Source: CAYLYP01 sp964387795 (lineage in GTDB: Bacteria > Bacteroidota > Bacteroidia > Bacteroidales > UBA7960). Taken from it: a DNA stretch of 24,415 bases. Location: positions 1 to 24,415 of the forward strand of contig CAYLYP010000047.1 in NCBI GenBank assembly GCA_964387795.1, in the 5' to 3' direction. Below, piece after piece: positions 1-7,615 of this stretch. How positions within the stretch are numbered: position 1 is the first letter of the stretch; each line of letters starts with the position of its first letter. Both the position numbers and the translations under genes were made by a program. Below the pieces are notes generated by a model that was given only the letters and a program-made list of their open reading frames with translations, did not search any database and had not been told where the DNA came from.

Positions 1-74
1 GGGTCAGTTTTCAAAATTTTCGACCCGGTTATTTTTTTTACCGGACAACAGTGAAATAAAATAAGAAATTTAGT

Positions 75-96
75 GTCTGAGCCTGTCGAAGCCACC
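75..96 (-). repeat. REP-like element, copy 1
   Basis: Read on the minus strand this element starts GTGGCTTCGACAGGCTCAG. It matches the element at 5869-5891 on the plus strand at about 18 of 21 positions (differences A/G, G/A and A/C). Sequences of this GGCTTCG-nnn-GCTCAG type occur as dispersed intergenic repeats in many Bacteroidota genomes; that statement is from memory. The two copies lie in opposite orientation, each in a non-coding spacer. Confidence 0.6.
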
Positions 97-152
97 GATG
101 CAACATTACAATCTCAGTAGTAATTTTTTTTTTACGGATATGATAATAAAAA

Positions 153-160
153 TATATTTG
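153..160 (+). promoter_or_regulatory. Candidate -7 box (TATATTTG)
   Basis: TATATTTG fits the Bacteroidota primary sigma factor -7 consensus TAnnTTTG and is identical to the box in front of porV at 4421-4428. If used, porU would have a leader of roughly 290 nt that includes the dispersed repeat at 321-391. A second match, TAATTTTG, lies at 288-295 and would give a shorter leader. Neither has a clear -33 TTTG at ideal spacing, so both are tentative. Confidence 0.3.
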
Positions 161-320
161 TTGCGTTAATAAGTAAAAATGCTTATTGTTTTATCAATAC
201 GCGTATCAGATGATAGACGTTTATTGGCAAACGCAATGTTTTGAAACATTTGACATATTTTTTAACTGAAAAAAGGCTTTGATTTAGTAATTTTGAACTT
301 TGGCTATAATGATTTTAAGG

Positions 321-391
321 GATGAACCGCACATGTTTGCGAATAATACACTAACACCATTAAGAACATTAACCAAGGAGTTTCATGCCGA
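321..391 (+). repeat. Dispersed intergenic repeat, copy A
   Basis: GATGAACCGCACATGTTTGC followed by GAAT (321-344) recurs at 5837-5860 with a single mismatch. A second conserved block, GGAGTTTCATGCCGA (377-391), recurs in looser form at 5911-5924. The two blocks are 56 bp apart here (start to start) and 74 bp apart in copy B, the difference being roughly the REP-like hairpin found inside copy B. The repeat lies 67 bp before the porU start. Confidence 0.65.
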
Positions 392-458
392 TAGTATGGA
401 TGAGTAAAGCTAAAATCTTCAAGCCAACAGGCAGACTTGACTTAAAGAATATAAACAC

Positions 459-3400
459 ATGAGAAAACTATTATTTTTATTCGGTTTTATATATTTTACA
501 GGAGCCTTAAGCCTTATTGGGCAGGTAAGGAACCCTCAATGGGGAGGTGTTTCAAAAATCAGGATTGATGAAAACATGGTTAAGGAATTCCTGATGATGA
601 GTGAATCGGCTTATAGTGATTCATTGGAAGGTATTCCGTTTTATTATGAGACACAGTCTGTTGCACCAGGTTTTAGCCTGACAGCTACAATAAGCAATCC
701 TGAGTTTTCACCGCTAAACGAGCAGGAAACAGCCATTCTGGAGATGAGCGGCACAAAGAGCAGGGATATATATACTTTTACCGATTTGAAGTATTATCAA
801 AAGAACCCTATTTGCGGGATATATATTTTTCCATTCAGGCTAAACACCGCTTCAGGATCATGGGAAAGGCTGACATCTTTTGAACTGGATTTTCAACAGG
901 GCTATACGGGTATGGACGGAGGTGCAAAAACGGAACAGGGTTTTGCACCAAACTCAGTATTGTCATCAGGAAGCTGGTATAAGATCAGTGTTCCTGAAAG
1001 TGGAATATATAAAATCACCCACTCTGATTTGGAGAACCTCGGCATCGGGGTTTCGTCCATAAACCCAAAGACCATCAGGATCTTTGGCGGGCAAGGTGGC
1101 TTATTGCCGGAAATGGTAGGAGAACCCACAATAGATGATTTAACAGAATTGTCGGTATATGTTTCCGGGGAGCAGGATGGCAGCTTTGATGACGGTGATT
1201 ATGTATTGTTTTATGGCTATGGGCCAAACGTCTGGAAAGAGGATGAAGAATCAGGGGGCTTTTCGTATTTAAAGCATTTATATGCCACCGTCAACTATTA
1301 TTATATCAATGTTGGAAATGCAGAGGGAAAAAGGGTTACAACGCTTGATGAGAATATCCAGCAGACGGATTTTGTAACAACATCCTTTGATGAAAGGATC
1401 CACCATGAGAACAACCTTACAAATCTGATTAACTCAGGAAAGATTTGGTTTGGGGAGGTATTTGAGCTAACTACAAAACAGACTTTTCCATTTACATTAC
1501 CGGATATTGTGCAAGGATCACCATTGAAGGTCAAAACACATGTTGCTTCAAGATGTTCTGAGATTACAAAGTTTACAATTAGTGCCAATGGGCGTAGTAA
1601 AAACATATCCATGCCTTATGTGAGTGGTGCAAATAGTGTTTTTGCAACTGTTAATTCAGACACCCTTATAACGAAAGGAGGAAGTGATAATTTCGATGTG
1701 GAACTTGAATACTTCAGGGCAGGAAGTGGCTCAAAAGGCTGGTTGGATTATATCACTATCAATGCCAGACGAAAGCTTAATTTCAGGGGCGGGCAGATGG
1801 GTTTCAGGGATTTAAGCACAGTGGGCAATGATAAAAAGACTGAGTTTAGGATTTCAAATTCCAATCAGGGCATTGTGGTATGGGATATCACTGATTTTTC
1901 AAATGTCCGTAAAATACAGGGGCAGATAAATGGTGGCACCTTGTCATTTAAGGCCTCTACCAGTGAGTTACGTGAATTTGTGGTGTTTGATGGAACAGTC
2001 TATAAGAAACCTGGCCTTGTAGGAGGGGTGCCAAATCAAAACCTTCATGCATTAAATGTTCATGACTTGTTTATTGTAGTCCCCCCAATATTTTTAGACC
2101 AGGCAAATGCCTTGGCAGAGTTTCGTCGGCAAAATGATTTGCTTTCGGTTAGTGTGGTAACCACTGACCAGGTTTATAACGAATTTTCTTCGGGCAAGCC
2201 TGACATTTCTGCTATCAGGAATTTCATGAAGATGTTTTACAGTAGGGCGCAAACAGAAGAGGAACTGCCAAAATACCTGTTGCTGTTTGGCAATGGGACT
2301 GTTGACAATTTAAACATCTTAGAACTTGGCGCAAACTATATACCCACCTTTCAAACACATAACTCTTGGAATTCAGGCACATCCTTTACAAGTGATGACT
2401 TTTTTGGAATCATGGATGATGGTGAAGGCAATGAGGCAACAGGGGTCTTGGACCTTGCAGTAGGGCGTTTCCCTGTTAAAAACATCAATGAAGCCGATAT
2501 GGTGATTGACAAGGTGATGCGATATAACAAACGTTTTGAAGCTTTGGATCCCAATAGCTCATCAATAGAAAGCGCTACTCATATAAGCAATTATGCCGAT
2601 TGGAGAAACATGGTCTGTTTTATTGCCGATGATGAGGATACCAATACCCACATTTCGCAGGCAGATATGCTAGCAAGAACTGTTGATGAAAACTACCCGG
2701 TTTATAATATTGAAAAGATATATTTGGATGCCTTCCAACAATCCAATAGTGCAGGAGGTGAAAGATATCCCCAGGTAAACAAGGCCATTAACCAAAGGGT
2801 GAACTTAGGGGCACTGCTTGTGAATTACACCGGACATGGGGGTTTTAATGGCCTCGCCAAGGAACGCATTGTTACCTTTAGCGATATAGCCATCTGGAAT
2901 AATTACTATAACCTGCCTGTTTTTCTGACCGCTACCTGTGAGTTTAGTGCATTTGACCATCCGGGACAGCAACAGGTCTCGGCAGGTGTACAGGTGTTTT
3001 TAAAATCCAATGGTGGGGCATCAGCATTGCTGACAACAACCCGATTGGCATATTCGGGCAATAATTTCAACCTCAACAGTGTTTTTCTGCAGACAGTTTT
3101 TGAAAAAGATGAGCAGGGCAGGCATTACAGGCTTGGGGATGTGGTTAGGATCACAAAAGCAAAGATGGGAAATGACTCGGCTCTTAAAAACTTTGTTTTA
3201 TTAGGCGACCCTTCAATGATGATGGCTTATCCACAATATTCAGTAGTCACCGAAAGTGTTACAGATACACTTAAAGCAATGAATAAAATTACTGTGAATG
3301 GCTATGTTGTAAATTTGGATGGGGCAAAATCAGACAGCTATAATGGATTCCTATATCCAACAGTTTTCGATAAGGCACAGAAATATACAAGCCTGGCAAA

Positions 3401-4292
3401 TGATAACGGGAGCAGTCCATTCGAATTTGAGATGCAAAGCAGGATCCTATACAGGGGCAAGGTAAGCATCATTAACGGGGAATTCAGCTTTAGCTTCATG
3501 GTTCCCAAAGACATCAGTTATAGCTATGGCAACGGTAAGATAAGCTATTATCTTGACAATGGAACTGATGATGGTGCCGGGTATTATAAAGATATCATTG
3601 TTGGGGGCTCATCTGAAGACTATGTTGAAGACCTTCAGGGACCGGATATTGATATATACCTGAATGACCTTTCGTTTAAAAATGGGGATGTTACGGATCA
3701 AAACCCATTATTGATAGCACTTGTAAATGATGAATCCGGTATTAATACCACAGGTGAACTTGGACATGACCTGCTTGCCATTATTGATGACAATTCAGTT
3801 AGCCCTTATGTGCTCAATCAATATTATCAGGCTACCTTGGATTCATATAACCAGGGCAGGATTATCTATCCATTTTATAATCTTAAGGATGGCCCCCATA
3901 GCCTTACAATACGAGTTTGGGATATTCATAACAACCCATCAGAAGCATCACTTGATTTTATTGTTTCATCCACGGCTGAACTTGCTTTAAGTGAACTTCT
4001 CAACTACCCAAACCCATTAACAACTAACGGCACAAGCTTTACATTTGTCCATAATTTTCCGTTTACAGAACTTGATGTAAACATTGAGATATTCTCACTT
4101 GAAGGCAGGTTGCTTAAAACAATCACAACCAATGTCCTCTCTCCGGGATATAAAGCACAACCGATATCCTGGGATGGGCTTGATGAATCAGGTAATCCTT
4201 TAAATACGGGCTTATATTTATACCGTTTGATAGTGACCTTACCGGATGGCAGGAGCAATGAAATTACTAAGAAGTTGGTAGTTCTCAGATAA
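459..4292 (+). CDS. porU: PorU, C-terminal signal peptidase (sortase) of the type IX secretion system
   Basis: PorU is the cell-surface peptidase of the type IX system. It cleaves the C-terminal sorting domain from cargo that has crossed the outer membrane and attaches the cargo to A-LPS. The 1277-residue product starts with a hydrophobic signal peptide (cleavage near residue 22). It carries a gingipain-type C25 cysteine protease fold in the middle: the LLLFGNGTVDN and GRFPV strands, then NYTGHGG with the likely catalytic His793, then TATCEF with the likely nucleophile Cys827. The C-terminus (from about residue 1180, LNYPNP) is a beta-sandwich resembling a type IX C-terminal domain, with a GLYLYRL strand near the end; PorU proteins keep theirs uncleaved. 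The length is near that of characterised PorU (about 1160 residues in Porphyromonas). porV follows after 228 bp, the usual porU-porV order. Identification is by motifs and context and is strong. Confidence 0.93.
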   Translation: MRKLLFLFGFIYFTGALSLIGQVRNPQWGGVSKIRIDENMVKEFLMMSESAYSDSLEGIPFYYETQSVAPGFSLTATISNPEFSPLNEQETAILEMSGTKSRDIYTFTDLKYYQKNPICGIYIFPFRLNTASGSWERLTSFELDFQQGYTGMDGGAKTEQGFAPNSVLSSGSWYKISVPESGIYKITHSDLENLGIGVSSINPKTIRIFGGQGGLLPEMVGEPTIDDLTELSVYVSGEQDGSFDDGDYVLFYGYGPNVWKEDEESGGFSYLKHLYATVNYYYINVGNAEGKRVTTLDENIQQTDFVTTSFDERIHHENNLTNLINSGKIWFGEVFELTTKQTFPFTLPDIVQGSPLKVKTHVASRCSEITKFTISANGRSKNISMPYVSGANSVFATVNSDTLITKGGSDNFDVELEYFRAGSGSKGWLDYITINARRKLNFRGGQMGFRDLSTVGNDKKTEFRISNSNQGIVVWDITDFSNVRKIQGQINGGTLSFKASTSELREFVVFDGTVYKKPGLVGGVPNQNLHALNVHDLFIVVPPIFLDQANALAEFRRQNDLLSVSVVTTDQVYNEFSSGKPDISAIRNFMKMFYSRAQTEEELPKYLLLFGNGTVDNLNILELGANYIPTFQTHNSWNSGTSFTSDDFFGIMDDGEGNEATGVLDLAVGRFPVKNINEADMVIDKVMRYNKRFEALDPNSSSIESATHISNYADWRNMVCFIADDEDTNTHISQADMLARTVDENYPVYNIEKIYLDAFQQSNSAGGERYPQVNKAINQRVNLGALLVNYTGHGGFNGLAKERIVTFSDIAIWNNYYNLPVFLTATCEFSAFDHPGQQQVSAGVQVFLKSNGGASALLTTTRLAYSGNNFNLNSVFLQTVFEKDEQGRHYRLGDVVRITKAKMGNDSALKNFVLLGDPSMMMAYPQYSVVTESVTDTLKAMNKITVNGYVVNLDGAKSDSYNGFLYPTVFDKAQKYTSLANDNGSSPFEFEMQSRILYRGKVSIINGEFSFSFMVPKDISYSYGNGKISYYLDNGTDDGAGYYKDIIVGGSSEDYVEDLQGPDIDIYLNDLSFKNGDVTDQNPLLIALVNDESGINTTGELGHDLLAIIDDNSVSPYVLNQYYQATLDSYNQGRIIYPFYNLKDGPHSLTIRVWDIHNNPSEASLDFIVSSTAELALSELLNYPNPLTTNGTSFTFVHNFPFTELDVNIEIFSLEGRLLKTITTNVLSPGYKAQPISWDGLDESGNPLNTGLYLYRLIVTLPDGRSNEITKKLVVLR

Positions 4293-4420
4293 AATGCTTT
4301 GAAAATAAAAAAAAATAAAAAAAAAGATAACCCGCCCAATCAAAGCCAGTATAATGGTTTAATAAGAAATTAAATGCAATATAGGAGAAAAGCTGTACAA
4401 TAAGTAATTTTTTTTCTCGT

Positions 4421-4428
4421 TATATTTG
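4421..4428 (+). promoter_or_regulatory. Candidate porV promoter -7 box (TATATTTG)
   Basis: TATATTTG matches TAnnTTTG and sits 93 bp before the porV ATG, preceded by a T-rich run. It implies a leader of about 85 nt, separate from porU. The porU-porV spacer shows no hairpin terminator, only an A-rich run at about 4306-4327, so read-through from porU is also possible. Confidence 0.45.
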
Positions 4429-4520
4429 CGAAAGATTTAAAAATCATTCAAAGCAAAGAAACAAAAAGGAAATTTTTAAAATCGAAGTTGAACAGAATTA
4501 AAAAATAATACAATCAAGCA

Positions 4521-5738
4521 ATGAAGTCATTTTTTGTTAAAACAGGTATTGCTGCGCTATCAGCCCTATTATTAACGTTTAATATCTCTGCCCAGACTTA
4601 TGATGATTTATTGGGACAGGATGAAAAAGTGAATACCATCACCACCGCAGTTTCATTTTTAACCATCGCCCCTGATGCACGTTCAGGTGCTCTTGGTGAT
4701 GCAGGGGTTGCTTCTGCCCCTGATGGGAGTTCCATTCATTGGAACCCTGCCAAGCTTGCATTTATTGAAAAGGATATGGGATTTTCAATTTCTTATACTC
4801 CCTGGTTAAGGGCACTCGTTGATGATATCAACCTTTCATATCTTGGTTTTTTCAAAAAGATTGATGAAGACCAGGCTATTGGTGCATCTTTGCTGTATTT
4901 CACCCTGGGCGAAATTCAGTTTACAGATGATCAGGGAGGTTCATTAGGAACTGTAAGCCCCAATGAATTTGCATTAGATTTTGCTTATTCACGTAAACTT
5001 GGAGAAGACTTTTCGGGAGGTATCGCTTTACGTTATGTATATTCAAACCTGACAGCCGGACAGATTGCAGGAGGTATAGAAACAAAACCCGGCTGGGCAA
5101 TAGCAGCTGATGTTTCAGCATACTATCAAAAAGATATTGATTTCAACCGCACACCAGCAAAATTTGCAGCAGGTATAAATATTTCAAATATCGGAAACAA
5201 AATCAGCTACAGCGAATCCATTGAAAGCGATTTTATTCCCATCAACCTGCGTTTTGGTCCTTCACTAACTTTCCAGTTGGATGATTATAACTCCCTTGCT
5301 TTATTGCTTGACATCAATAAACTTCTGGTTCCAACTCCTCCTATTTACAAAAGAGATGAGACATCAAGCGGATATGTTTATGATGATGATGGAAATCTTG
5401 TAATTGAATCAGGGAAAGATCCAAACAGGAGTGTCGTTTCAGGGATGTTTGGGTCGTTTTCAGATGCACCGGGAGGCTTTTCAGAAGAGATGAAAGAGTT
5501 TACAATATCATCTGGGGTTGAATATTGGTATGACAAGCAATTTGCGCTTCGTGGAGGATATTTTTATGAGAATGAACTGAAAGGGAACCGTAAGTTTTTC
5601 ACATTAGGCCTTGGATTGAAATACAATGTCTTTGGTCTTGATTTTGCATATCTTGTGCCTATTGCCCAAAGAAATGCATTGGAGAATGTGCTTCGTTTCT
5701 CACTTACCTTTGACCTTGATGCTGTCAGGGAACAATAA
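4521..5738 (+). CDS. porV: PorV (LptO), outer-membrane shuttle protein of the type IX secretion system
   Basis: PorV is a beta-barrel of the FadL-like family. It receives cargo leaving the Sov translocon and hands it to PorU on the cell surface. The 405-residue product has a signal peptide ending at about residue 24 (NISAQ). The PorV hallmarks follow: TTAVSFLTIAPDARSGALGD, then a GVASAPDGSSIHWNPAK stretch, and alternating amphipathic strands to the end, finishing with aromatic/hydrophobic strands such as VLRFSLTFDL. The large insert around residues 275-330 (acidic, Gly-rich) fits an extracellular loop. It lies directly downstream of porU, as in other Bacteroidota, and ends 26 bp before a strong terminator. 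Confidence is high because both the N-terminal motif and the neighbour agree. Confidence 0.93.
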   Translation: MKSFFVKTGIAALSALLLTFNISAQTYDDLLGQDEKVNTITTAVSFLTIAPDARSGALGDAGVASAPDGSSIHWNPAKLAFIEKDMGFSISYTPWLRALVDDINLSYLGFFKKIDEDQAIGASLLYFTLGEIQFTDDQGGSLGTVSPNEFALDFAYSRKLGEDFSGGIALRYVYSNLTAGQIAGGIETKPGWAIAADVSAYYQKDIDFNRTPAKFAAGINISNIGNKISYSESIESDFIPINLRFGPSLTFQLDDYNSLALLLDINKLLVPTPPIYKRDETSSGYVYDDDGNLVIESGKDPNRSVVSGMFGSFSDAPGGFSEEMKEFTISSGVEYWYDKQFALRGGYFYENELKGNRKFFTLGLGLKYNVFGLDFAYLVPIAQRNALENVLRFSLTFDLDAVREQ

Positions 5739-5764
5739 TACCACTTGATGAATGAATAATATTT

Positions 5765-5795
5765 AAAGCCCGGTTGTTGTACCGGGCTTTTTTTA
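5765..5795 (+). terminator. Rho-independent terminator after porV
   Basis: A perfect 10-bp stem, AAAGCCCGGT (5765-5774) pairing with ACCGGGCTTT (5781-5790), has a 6-nt loop and is followed by more T residues. It ends the porU-porV transcription unit. Confidence 0.9.
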
Positions 5796-5836
5796 TAATC
5801 TGTTTTTTTATACATTAGACAAAAAAATTATTTATT

Positions 5837-5924
5837 GATGAACCGAACATGTTTGCGAATTAAATACTGTGGCTTCGGCAAGCTCAGCCACCTTTCTAAA
5901 AAGCAAACATGGAGTTCCATCCGA
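5837..5924 (+). repeat. Dispersed intergenic repeat, copy B, with inverted ends
   Basis: The first 24 nt (5837-5860) match copy A at 321-344 with one mismatch, and GGAGTTCCATCCGA (5911-5924) matches the second block of copy A. In this copy CATGTTTGC (5849-5857) and GCAAACATG (5903-5911) form a perfect 9-bp inverted repeat flanking a REP-like hairpin (5869-5891). The element could therefore fold as a long stem with an inner hairpin. It lies 25 bp before ispF. Confidence 0.65.
5869..5891 (+). repeat. REP-like hairpin, copy 2
   Basis: This element starts GTGGCTTCGGCAAGCTCAG and its outer arms GTGGCT/AGCCAC are complementary; an alternative inner stem is GCTT/AAGC. It matches the minus-strand element at 75-96. 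It is nested inside dispersed repeat copy B, between the 9-bp inverted ends. Confidence 0.6.
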
Positions 5925-5948
5925 CCTTAAACATAAAATTATTTACGG

Positions 5949-6431
5949 ATGAAAAAAATAAGAGTAGGCCTGGGATTTGATATCCACCAGTTGGCAGAAG
6001 GCAGGAAATTTATATTGGGAGGGGTTGACATTCCTCATGATAAAGGGATATTAGGCCATTCGGATGCCGATGTACTGATACATGCCATTATGGATGCTTT
6101 ACTTGGCGCAGCAGGATTAAGGGACATCGGACATTATTTCCCTGACAGCCAGATGGAGTTCAAAGGGATATCAAGCTTATTGCTCCTTGAAAAAGTAAAA
6201 GGCCTTCTGGATGAAAAAGCCTTTTTGATTGGAAATATTGATTGCACTATCATCCTTCAAAAGCCCAAAATAGCTCCCCATATCGAAGAGATGAAATCCA
6301 TGATTTGTGAAGTGTTAAGCATTGATAAAGAAGATATTTCAATCAAGGCAACCACAAATGAGAAAATGGGCTATATTGGAGAGGAAAAAGGCATAGAAGC
6401 CTTTGCTGTTGCTTTGCTTTACAAAGAATAG
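5949..6431 (+). CDS. ispF: 2-C-methyl-D-erythritol 2,4-cyclodiphosphate synthase
   Basis: IspF is the fifth enzyme of the MEP pathway. It converts CDP-ME 2-phosphate to the cyclic diphosphate MEcPP, releasing CMP, on the way to isoprenoids (quinones, undecaprenyl carriers). The 160-residue length is typical. The N-terminal GLGFDIHQ supplies the metal ligands Asp11 and His13, and the third ligand is His45 in GHSDADVLIHAIMD. DIGHYFPD and KATTNEKMGYIG (nucleotide-binding end) are also present. The start is the ATG nearest the conserved N-terminus. The gene stands alone between the porV terminator and the convergent lptB, whose stop is only 6 bp away; no hairpin separates them. The promoter is not obvious, and the repeat at 5837-5924 occupies the place where it would be expected. 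Confidence 0.96.
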   Translation: MKKIRVGLGFDIHQLAEGRKFILGGVDIPHDKGILGHSDADVLIHAIMDALLGAAGLRDIGHYFPDSQMEFKGISSLLLLEKVKGLLDEKAFLIGNIDCTIILQKPKIAPHIEEMKSMICEVLSIDKEDISIKATTNEKMGYIGEEKGIEAFAVALLYKE

Positions 6432-6437
6432 GAAGTT

Positions 6438-7163
6438 TTATTTTCTAAGTTCAAAATTACTTCCCAGATAAACCTTTCTTACCTGTTCATCATTAGCAAG
6501 GTCTTCAGCAGAGCCGGATTTAAGAATTGCACCTTCAAAGAGCAAATAAGCCCTGTCGGTTATGGTGAGGGTTTCATGAACATTATGATCGGTAATGAGT
6601 ATCCCGATATTCTTATCTTTCAGTTTTGAAACAATGTTTTGGATGTCCTCAACAGCAATGGGATCAACACCTGCAAAGGGTTCATCGAGTAGAATAAACT
6701 TAGGATTAACAGCAAGAGCCCTTGCTATTTCAGTTCTTCGCCTTTCACCACCTGACAAGGTATTCCCATGGCTTTTTCTGATATGTGTAAGGCCAAACTC
6801 TTCGAGCAGGGATTCCATTTTATCTTTTTGCTCAGCTTTAGTAAGTTTAGTAAACTCAAGGACAGCCTTAATATTATCTTCAACGCTGAGGTTCCTGAAT
6901 ACTGAAGCTTCCTGGGCAAGATAACCAATTCCCAACTGTGCCCTTATATACATAGGCTCTTCGGTTATTTCGGTTGTATCAAGAAATATTTTCCCTTCAT
7001 TGGGCTTAATCAACCCAACAATCATATAAAACGTAGTTGTCTTACCGGCTCCATTGGGACCAAGCAAACCAACTATTTCTCCCTGGGAAACTTCAACGGA
7101 AACATGATTGACAACAGTCCTCTTTTTGTATTTTTTTATCAGGCCTTCAGTGTACAGTCGCAT
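6438..7163 (-). CDS. lptB: LPS export system ATP-binding protein LptB
   Basis: LptB is the cytoplasmic ATPase of the LptB2FG transporter, which extracts LPS from the inner membrane and drives it along the Lpt bridge to the cell surface. At 241 residues it is a single ABC ATPase domain. It has Walker A GPNGAGKT (35-42), the signature LSGGERRR characteristic of LptB, Walker B FILLDEPFAGVDP, and a switch His in ITDHNVHETL. It is the last gene of the minus-strand block kdsD, AhpD-like gene, lptB, and has its own well-placed promoter boxes in the spacer before it. The neighbouring kdsD (Kdo synthesis) fits an LPS role. Other branched-chain amino-acid-type ATPases share the fold, but the GERRR signature and EPFAGVDP favour LptB. 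Confidence 0.93.
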   Translation of the reverse strand: MRLYTEGLIKKYKKRTVVNHVSVEVSQGEIVGLLGPNGAGKTTTFYMIVGLIKPNEGKIFLDTTEITEEPMYIRAQLGIGYLAQEASVFRNLSVEDNIKAVLEFTKLTKAEQKDKMESLLEEFGLTHIRKSHGNTLSGGERRRTEIARALAVNPKFILLDEPFAGVDPIAVEDIQNIVSKLKDKNIGILITDHNVHETLTITDRAYLLFEGAILKSGSAEDLANDEQVRKVYLGSNFELRK

Positions 7164-7186
7164 AGGTTCAATAGGTTATTGATTGG

Positions 7187-7216
7187 CAAAGATATTCAAA
7201 ATAGGGCTATGCAACA
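7187..7216 (-). promoter_or_regulatory. Promoter of lptB (Bacteroidota type)
   Basis: On the minus strand TATCTTTG (7194 to 7187) fits the -7 consensus TAnnTTTG. It is preceded at 17 and 20 nt by the two TTGs of TTGTTG, which fit the -33 element. The predicted transcript would start about 17 nt before the lptB ATG. This is the best-formed promoter I see in the window. Confidence 0.6.
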
Positions 7217-7241
7217 ATAATTCAGTGCCAAAAAGCAATGA

Positions 7242-7589
7242 TTAATTGTTTTCGCATAGGGCATCCCAAAACTCCACTGCTTTGCGAAGGTGAGGGATGA
7301 CTATGGTACCCCCTATAATATTGGCAATTGCAAACACTTCGAAGACTTCCTGCTTTGATACACCAAGCTGATGGCATTTCTGGACATGATATTTAATGCA
7401 ATCATCGCACCTTAAGACCATAGAAGCAGCCAGACCAATCATTTCCTTGGTTTTTTCATCAAGCGCACCGGCAGCATAAGTGTTAGTATCGAGGTTGAAC
7501 AATCTTTTTATAACAAGGTTGTCGGCATCAAGGATTTTTTCATTCATTTTTTGCCTGTAATCATTAAACTGATCTACCAATTGGCTCAT
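7242..7589 (-). CDS. AhpD-like / carboxymuconolactone decarboxylase family protein
   Basis: This 115-residue protein is one CMD domain. The redox motif CxxCxxxH is intact: Cys61, Cys64 and His68 in RCDDCIKYH, following ETLKxx-type helix residues (DEKTKEMIGLAASM). C-terminal GGTIVIPHLRKAVEF completes the fold. Proteins of this class are small alkylhydroperoxidase-like or thiol redox proteins forming helical oligomers; the natural substrate here is unknown. The Cys pair argues for redox activity rather than lactone decarboxylation. It begins 26 bp after the kdsD stop, so it is probably co-transcribed with kdsD. It is followed by lptB after 78 bp, which contains the lptB promoter. Confidence 0.85.
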   Translation of the reverse strand: MSQLVDQFNDYRQKMNEKILDADNLVIKRLFNLDTNTYAAGALDEKTKEMIGLAASMVLRCDDCIKYHVQKCHQLGVSKQEVFEVFAIANIIGGTIVIPHLRKAVEFWDALCENN

Positions 7590-7615
7590 AATATTTGTTT
7601 TTTAATTGTAAGAAA

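Larger units (their letters stand above)
1..458. other. Gene-free region upstream of porU
   Basis: No open reading frame with coding character is seen here. The stretch begins with short inverted repeats (GGGTC at 1-5 with GACCC at 22-26; CCGGT at 25-29 with ACCGG at 40-44) that may be the end of a terminator of a gene lying before the window. It then holds a REP-like element (75-96), a TATATTTG box (153-160), a TAATTTTG box (288-295) and the first copy of a dispersed repeat (321-391). It is very AT-rich except in the repeat elements. Confidence 0.6.

Noticed and set aside
1..44. Short inverted repeats at the window start as a terminator
   Set aside because: The CCGGT/ACCGG stem is only 5 bp with the T-run in the loop rather than after the stem; the gene it would serve is outside the window.
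4004..4339. 111-codon minus-strand frame over the end of porU
   Set aside because: It overlaps the conserved C-terminal domain of porU, and its N-terminus is derived from the A-rich run after porU (Phe/Leu run).
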